From Holophagaceae bacterium (GTDB lineage: Bacteria > Acidobacteriota > Holophagae > Holophagales > Holophagaceae), in contig JANXXC010000019.1 in assembly GCA_025350765.1 (NCBI GenBank), forward strand, positions 1 through 32,138: 32,138 nt of DNA. The letters run 5' to 3'. Below, in pieces: positions 26,634 through 32,138 of this stretch. A program made the position numbers and the translations under genes. Positions within the stretch are counted from its first letter, which is position 1; every line of letters starts with the position of its first letter. The notes below the pieces were generated by a model. It made no database searches. It had not been told where the DNA came from and saw only the letters and a list, made by a program, of their open reading frames with translations.

Positions 26634-27064
26634 GCGAAAAATTGCTTGAAGATGATCTGGCTACCGAAGCCCTGGGCGCAGAGCTGGCGAAACTCACCCC
26701 CAACGGCGGAACCTGGCTGCTGCGCGGCGAACTGGGCGCGGGCAAGACCACCTGGACGCGGGGTTTCGTGGCGGGGCTGGGCGGAAACGGCGACGACGTG
26801 GCCTCACCCACCTACGCGGTGCTGCACCGCTACGAGACGCCGCGAGGCAAGGTGTTCCACCTGGATCTCTACCGTCTCGGGGCCGCGGGCGCCTGGACCT
26901 TGGGCCTCGAAGAGCAGATCACGGAACGTGACTTTCTCGTAGTGGAGTGGGCCGGCAGCGAGGGACCCTGGCCAACGTCTTGGGTTTCCACCTTGGGCCT
27001 GGAATCCAGCGGCGAAGGGCGTCTGGCAAGATGGACAGCCGCCACGGGCATGATGGAATCATGA
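26630..27064 (+). CDS. tsaE: tRNA threonylcarbamoyladenosine biosynthesis ATPase
   Basis: WLLRGELGAGKTTWTRGFVAGLG Walker A, VASPTYAVLHRYE, VFHLDLYRLG; ATGA overlap with nnr. Confidence 0.94.
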   Translation: MSEKLLEDDLATEALGAELAKLTPNGGTWLLRGELGAGKTTWTRGFVAGLGGNGDDVASPTYAVLHRYETPRGKVFHLDLYRLGAAGAWTLGLEEQITERDFLVVEWAGSEGPWPTSWVSTLGLESSGEGRLARWTAATGMMES

Positions 27065-28392
27065 ATCTGACCGCGCTCTTCTCCCTCCTCGCTTTTCTCG
27101 CGGCATTAGTGGCCGTGTGGGCTTCGCTGCGAAAGAATCCCGATGAAGGCCGCCAGGTGGAGTCCCTGCACCGCCATCTGGATGAAGAAATCAAGCAGCA
27201 GCGTCGGGACATTCAGTCCGACGTGGCCTCTCAGCTCTTGCCCTTCCAGCAGGCCCTGACTCATCTGCAAAAGGATCTTCTGCAGATATCCAACGACGCG
27301 GAGAAAGGAAGAGAATCTGCCTTGAGGGTGCAAGCGGATGCACTCTCCAACCGCTTTGATGCCCTAACCAAGGCCATCCAAGACTCCCTTCGCGAGGCAC
27401 GCAAGGAGCAGGGTGAGCAGCTGCATTCGGTGCAGGAGCAAGTCCAGGCGCGGCTCAACGGCATCCAGCAAAGCAACGATGCCAAGTTGGAGCAGATGCG
27501 GCAGACCGTGGATGAAAAATTGCACGCCACCCTGGAACAGCGGCTGGGGGAGAGTTTCAAGCTGGTGTCGGATCGGCTGGAGCAAGTGCAGCTTGGCCTG
27601 GGCGCCATGCAAAATCTGGCCAATGACGTGGGCGGTTTGAAAAGGGCGCTGACCAACGTGAAGACTCGCGGCGTCATGGGTGAGGCTCAGTTGAGCGCGC
27701 TGCTGGAGCAGTTCTTGGCGCCGTCACAATACGCGGCCAACGTGAAGATCAAGCCGCGCGGAAACGAGATCGTCGAATTCGCGGTGAAGTTGCCCGGTCC
27801 TGTGGATGGGGAAACCGTGTGGTTGCCCGTGGATGCAAAATTCCCGACCGAGGACTACCAGCGCTTGATGGAAGCCTATGAAATCGGTGATCTGCCGGCG
27901 GTCGAAAAAGCGGCTCAGGCCCTGGAAAATCGTTTGTTAAGCTCGGCCCGGGACATCCGCGACAAATACATCTCGCCGCCCCACAGCACGGATTTCGCGC
28001 TGCTCTTTCTGCCCTTCGAAGGGCTCTACGCCGAGGCCTTGCGCCGTCCGGGATTGCTCGAAAAACTACAGCGGGAATGCCGCGTCACCATCGTCGGGCC
28101 CACGACGCTGACGGCTTTTCTAAACAGCCTTCAGGTGGGTTTCAAGACCCTGGCCATAAGCAAGCAGAGTGGGGAAGTCTGGAAAACCCTGGGCGCCATC
28201 AAGACCGAATTTGGCAAGTTCGGCGTGGCGCTGGAATCGCTGGATAAGAAACTGGATGAAGCCAAGACCAAGCTCGGCGAAGTGAGTAACCGCAGCCGTC
28301 TGCTCTCGGGAAAGCTCACCAAGGTAGAGGCCCTTCCAGAGGCCGAATCCCAGGCGGCCCTGGGTTATGTGGACGAAGACGCCGAAGCCTGA
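27061..28392 (+). CDS. rmuC: DNA recombination protein RmuC
   Basis: N-terminal TM plus coiled coil; KTRGVMGEAQLSALLEQFLAPSQYAANVKIKP, VWLPVDAKFPTEDYQRL, DIRDKYISPPHSTDFALLFLPFEGLYAEAL. Start refined to ATG 27061 (ATGA overlap with tsaE). Confidence 0.95.
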   Translation: MNLTALFSLLAFLAALVAVWASLRKNPDEGRQVESLHRHLDEEIKQQRRDIQSDVASQLLPFQQALTHLQKDLLQISNDAEKGRESALRVQADALSNRFDALTKAIQDSLREARKEQGEQLHSVQEQVQARLNGIQQSNDAKLEQMRQTVDEKLHATLEQRLGESFKLVSDRLEQVQLGLGAMQNLANDVGGLKRALTNVKTRGVMGEAQLSALLEQFLAPSQYAANVKIKPRGNEIVEFAVKLPGPVDGETVWLPVDAKFPTEDYQRLMEAYEIGDLPAVEKAAQALENRLLSSARDIRDKYISPPHSTDFALLFLPFEGLYAEALRRPGLLEKLQRECRVTIVGPTTLTAFLNSLQVGFKTLAISKQSGEVWKTLGAIKTEFGKFGVALESLDKKLDEAKTKLGEVSNRSRLLSGKLTKVEALPEAESQAALGYVDEDAEA

Positions 28393-28488
28393 ATTTGACC
28401 GCCGTGAAATTCTTTCGTTAAAAACACGGGCAATTGGCGAAAAAGGTTCCAGAATGGGTTAACCGCTTCATTCATTTTGGAATCGAAG

Positions 28489-28995
28489 ATGTTCATCCGA
28501 AGGGAACGTTCAGGGGCCGGCGACGTGATCGCCGTAGACCAGAATTACGTCCCCATGCAAGAGATGACTCGACGCAAAGCCATCCGCGCCGTGGCGGGGG
28601 GGCGGGCCTTCGTGCTCATGCCCGCGACCTTTGAGCGGAACCTGGAATTCGAGAACCACTTCGCCCTTGTGATCTTCCCCCATGCCTCAGCCTGCGCCGA
28701 ATCCAAACTCCTTATGGGTCGCCTGGAGCGCCGCGTCATGAAGCGGGACCATCACACCTGCATGTATGAAGGCTGCTCTCACAAGGCCACCACCGTGGAC
28801 CACGTGATCCCGCTCTGTCAGGGCGGCCAGACCACCTGGCAGAACCTTGTGGCCTGCTGCCTGACTTGCAATCAGCGCAAGGGTGGGCGCACGCCGGAAC
28901 AAGCGGGGCTGAAACTAAAAAAGATTCCCCGTGGGCCGCGCGCCCACTTGTTCGAGCGCTTCGAGGAAATTATCCGCGAGGCTTCAGCGGCCTGA
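28489..28995 (+). CDS. HNH endonuclease
   Basis: RRVMKRDHHTCMYEGCSHKATTVDHVIPLCQGGQTTWQNLVACCLTCNQRKGGRTPEQAGLKL. ORF track start 28477 is TTG; ATG 28489 is an alternative. Confidence 0.9.
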   Translation: MFIRRERSGAGDVIAVDQNYVPMQEMTRRKAIRAVAGGRAFVLMPATFERNLEFENHFALVIFPHASACAESKLLMGRLERRVMKRDHHTCMYEGCSHKATTVDHVIPLCQGGQTTWQNLVACCLTCNQRKGGRTPEQAGLKLKKIPRGPRAHLFERFEEIIREASAA

Positions 28996-29001
28996 CAATA
29001 C

Positions 29002-29493
29002 CTACCTCGCTTTCTTGAAGCTGTAGTCCTCCTGATGCACCACCTTGCCCTCCCGGGTCTTCGTGAGATGGGCCTCGAGCCTGCCTGGAGCCGCGATCTT
29101 GTAGACCAGGACCGTGCCCGCGTCGCCGTCCTGGCCCTCGCACCTGAAATGCTTGGCGTCGGCCTCGACTAGCTTGAGCCGCAAGGGTTCTTCTTTTCCG
29201 CGCAAGGCCTTGTCGAGGGCGGGGCCGAACATGCGAAGGCGCAGGACCCAATCCTCGCCATCCTTTTCCAGAGCGAACAATTCAAAGAAGGTGCTGCGAT
29301 CTCCTTCCATGGTGCGAGCAATACCGAGCAAAGACTGGCCCTGAAGGGACCATTGCTCTTCGAATGTCGCTTTGCCATGCTCGCCCAGCCAGCGGCCTTG
29401 CATCCACGCGAGGGCCCGCACATCCACGGGCGCTTCGGCCTGGAGAGCGTGAGCGGGCAGCATGAGCGGAAACGGGAAGGGTACGCAGAACAT
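29002..29493 (-). CDS. DUF6265-like secreted protein
   Basis: LAWMQGRWLGEHGKATFEEQWSLQGQSLLGIARTMEGDRSTFFELFALE pattern; signal-like N-terminus. Confidence 0.75.
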   Translation of the reverse strand: MFCVPFPFPLMLPAHALQAEAPVDVRALAWMQGRWLGEHGKATFEEQWSLQGQSLLGIARTMEGDRSTFFELFALEKDGEDWVLRLRMFGPALDKALRGKEEPLRLKLVEADAKHFRCEGQDGDAGTVLVYKIAAPGRLEAHLTKTREGKVVHQEDYSFKKAR

Positions 29494-29515
29494 GAATAAC
29501 TCCGGGATTGGTGGA

Positions 29516-30805
29516 TCAGGATAGTTCCAATATTTTTGTCTTCAAATGCAGTTCGCCCCACTCTTTGGATGCTTCGCTGCGCAGCGTGATGCCACCGCCT
29601 GCCCAGTAGATCAGGCGGTCTTCGAAGATCTGCGCGGTGCGGATGGGCAAGGCCAGATCGAAATCTTGGCCATGAATCCAGCCCAAGGCGCCGCAATAAA
29701 AGCCCCGGGTGGAAGCTTCCGCCTTCGCCAAATGAGCGCACACGGCGGCTTTCGGCGCGCCGGTGACGCTGCCGCCAGGAAGCACCGATCGAAGAATCGC
29801 CGCTAAGCCCATACCGGCTTTCGCCTTGGCTTCCACACGGCTCACCAGATGCTGCACCGTGGGGTAGGTGCGCAGGGCCATGAGCTCTGAAACCCGCACC
29901 GAACCTTGTTCCGCCACCCGGCCCAAATCATTGCGCACCAGGTCCACGATCATAGTGTGTTCCGCGATCTCCTTGGGGTCGGCTTGCATGGCCGCACCCG
30001 CGGCTTCATCCGCCGCGGTATCGCCTCGTAGCGCAGTGCTGCCCTTGATGGGCTCGGAGGTGAGCCGGCCACCGTTCTGGCTAAGCACCCGCTCCATGCT
30101 AAGGCAGAGCAGGGTGGGGCCGCCCAGGGGAAGAAGGGCTCCAAAGGGCGCTTTCGCTCGGCGGAAGGCCGACAGCGCCAGGGTAACTTCATCGCCGGAC
30201 CATCGGGCATCGAAGGGCACGCAGAGGTTGGCCACATAGAACCCGCCATCGAGAATGCGGGTGCGAATGGCTTCCACCGCGTCTCGGTGGATGGCCGCGT
30301 CCCATCGCGGGATCAGAGATTCCAGGCGGGGCCGAGCTAGGGTGCAAACCTGGGCGAGAATTCCTTCAACGCTTGTTTGGGGAGCTTCATTCCAACTCCA
30401 TAATTCCGCTTTTCCATCGTTCACCTGGATGGCTTGGGCCACGCCCTGCCACGCCATGCCCAATTCCCCAGGGGCGGGCGATTTATGGGAAAGACCCCCT
30501 TCGCCGCAGGCCAATTCGAAGCCAAGGGCGCCGATCCAGGGATGGGGAAAGGCGGTGGCCCTTTCCAGGATGGCGTAGGGCGATCCTGGCTGCTCCTGGC
30601 CCTCCAATGTGGTGATCCAGCGATCCCCGGACCACCGGCTCTCCAGGCGAGGGCCGCCCGGCAGGGCCAGCACATCCCCGCCCCAGCCGCTTCCATGGAG
30701 CCAGAGGGCACCCTCCCGAAGCAGGCCTTGGGCGCAGGCGGGCCAAGCCTGAGGCAGGGGGAAAGGGGTTCGTCGCAAAGGTCGGAGGCGGTCGGCAAGA
30801 GCCAT
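29516..30805 (-). CDS. pabB: Aminodeoxychorismate / anthranilate synthase component I family (PabB-like)
   Basis: SEPIKGSTALRGDTAADEAAG, HTMIVDLVRNDLGRVAEQGSV, LRTYPTVQHLVSRVEA, LPGGSVTGAPKAAV, FYCGALGWI; PIKG motif favours PabB over TrpE. Confidence 0.85.
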   Translation of the reverse strand: MALADRLRPLRRTPFPLPQAWPACAQGLLREGALWLHGSGWGGDVLALPGGPRLESRWSGDRWITTLEGQEQPGSPYAILERATAFPHPWIGALGFELACGEGGLSHKSPAPGELGMAWQGVAQAIQVNDGKAELWSWNEAPQTSVEGILAQVCTLARPRLESLIPRWDAAIHRDAVEAIRTRILDGGFYVANLCVPFDARWSGDEVTLALSAFRRAKAPFGALLPLGGPTLLCLSMERVLSQNGGRLTSEPIKGSTALRGDTAADEAAGAAMQADPKEIAEHTMIVDLVRNDLGRVAEQGSVRVSELMALRTYPTVQHLVSRVEAKAKAGMGLAAILRSVLPGGSVTGAPKAAVCAHLAKAEASTRGFYCGALGWIHGQDFDLALPIRTAQIFEDRLIYWAGGGITLRSEASKEWGELHLKTKILELS

Positions 30806-30927
30806 GCTCCATCTTGCCCGCTCGCATATGAGAGTAATTTTGAAAATGTTACAGTTGGATAACGAGTAAAAAAATCACTTTCCGGAGCATCTCGTTGAGG
30901 ATAGCCTCGTAACTCCCGGAGGCCCAA

Positions 30928-32138
30928 ATGCCCAGTATCGACATCAGCTCCCAGACCGGAAAGGATTTCTCCGGCGATGTGCTCATTGTCCCGGTGTTTT
31001 CTGGCCGCGAGCGACACCGCCTGCCTTTGGCCATCAGCAAGGTGGTGCGCCAGGTCATGGACGAGGGTGATTTCAAGGCCGACTACCTGGAGGTGGTGCC
31101 CCTCCATCATCCAAACGGAGTGAAGGATAGCCGCTGGATGATTTTGGTAGGGCTGGGGGAAGAAGAGGCCCTAACCCTTAACAAAATCCGCAAGGCCGTG
31201 GGAATCGCTGGGCGCCAGGCCATCAAAAAGCGCTGGTCCACCATCGGCGTGGTGGCGCCGTCGACCTCCGTATTGGGCCATGACGAAGTCCAAGAATCGG
31301 TGCTGGAGGGCATCTTGCTGGCGGACTATGACCAGGTGACCTTCAAGGGCGACAAAGCCGAGGCCAAGCGCTTCAAGAGCATCGAGATTTTTACCAACGG
31401 GGACGACACCCGCAAAGCCCGCCGTCGGCAGTCCCAGATCGAAGCGGGCGTGGGCGCTTGCCACCGCGTGCGCGATCTGGCCAACACACCCGCTGGAGAT
31501 CTCTCCCCCGAGATCTTCGCCGCCGAAGCAATGAAACTCGCCAAGCTGCACAAGCTCCATTGCGAGGTGCTGGACGTGCCCGCCCTCGAAAAGGGGAATT
31601 TCAACTGCGTGTTGGGCGTCGGCAAAGGTTCCGCCCGTCCGCCCCGGGTGGTGAAGCTGGACTACACGCCCAAAGAGAAAGCGAAGAAACACATCGTCCT
31701 GGTGGGCAAAGGCGTGTGCTTTGATTCCGGCGGCCTTTCCCTCAAGGACGCCTCGAGCATGGAGACCATGAAGGACGACATGACCGGCGCGGCCATCGTG
31801 CTGGCCACGCTGGTGGCCTGCGCGCAGCTGGACGCTCCCGTGAAGGTGACGGGGCTCATGGGGCTCGTGGAGAACATGACCGGTGGCGATGCCTACAAGC
31901 CCGGTGACGTTCTGCGTAGCCGCAAGGGCAAGACGATCGAAGTGCTCAACACCGACGCCGAAGGCAGGCTGGTGCTTGCGGATCTGTTGGACTGGGCCTC
32001 AGAAATGAAGCCTGACCACATCGTGGATCTGGCGACCCTCACCGGGGCCGCGCTCGTCGCCATGGGTGACGGGGTGAACGCCATCATGGGCACCGACCAG
32101 AAGCTCGTGGAGCGCTTGCTGGATGGCGGCAATGCCAC
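30928..32138 (+). CDS. pepA: Leucyl aminopeptidase (M17), 3'-truncated by window end
   Basis: ATG 30928 after cggagg; MPSIDISSQTGKDFSG...VGKGVCFDSGGLSLKDASSMETMKDDMTGAA...LNTDAEGRLVLADLL; open to the window end, absent from the ORF track. Confidence 0.95.
   Translation, partial: MPSIDISSQTGKDFSGDVLIVPVFSGRERHRLPLAISKVVRQVMDEGDFKADYLEVVPLHHPNGVKDSRWMILVGLGEEEALTLNKIRKAVGIAGRQAIKKRWSTIGVVAPSTSVLGHDEVQESVLEGILLADYDQVTFKGDKAEAKRFKSIEIFTNGDDTRKARRRQSQIEAGVGACHRVRDLANTPAGDLSPEIFAAEAMKLAKLHKLHCEVLDVPALEKGNFNCVLGVGKGSARPPRVVKLDYTPKEKAKKHIVLVGKGVCFDSGGLSLKDASSMETMKDDMTGAAIVLATLVACAQLDAPVKVTGLMGLVENMTGGDAYKPGDVLRSRKGKTIEVLNTDAEGRLVLADLLDWASEMKPDHIVDLATLTGAALVAMGDGVNAIMGTDQKLVERLLDGGNA

Overview
The window looks like a compact, GC-rich bacterial chromosome segment. 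It is probably Acidobacteriota/Holophagae-like, judged only from protein character and not verified. It is mostly housekeeping genes: an M14 peptidase, murC, a diacylglycerol-kinase-family protein, an RluA-type pseudouridine synthase, a class III nucleotidyl cyclase, a VOC+cupin fusion, cysK, a large secreted BNR-repeat protein, smpB, arfB, an Hpt protein, an aldehyde dehydrogenase, pta-purN-ackA, ahcY, dapF, nnr, tsaE, rmuC, an HNH nuclease, a DUF6265-like protein, pabB, and a truncated M17 leucyl aminopeptidase that the ORF track misses because it runs off the end. There is no CRISPR array, prophage, transposase or rRNA/tRNA that I can support. The interesting signal is in the intergenic DNA. 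(1) A nested palindrome at 14880-15000 can fold into a tight four-way-junction cloverleaf with almost no unpaired junction bases. It sits inside a larger shell of inverted dispersed motifs upstream of smpB. (2) An uninterrupted 24-bp hairpin lies at 7501-7555 in a divergent promoter region; its three wobble pairs are strand-polarised. (3) A SAH riboswitch upstream of ahcY has a visible Shine-Dalgarno-sequestering hairpin and an alternative pairing partner. (4) A degenerate heptamer array is followed by an AAATC-type array between ackA and ahcY. (5) A run of three hairpins lies next to a VOC-bicupin gene flanked by near-identical 16-mers.
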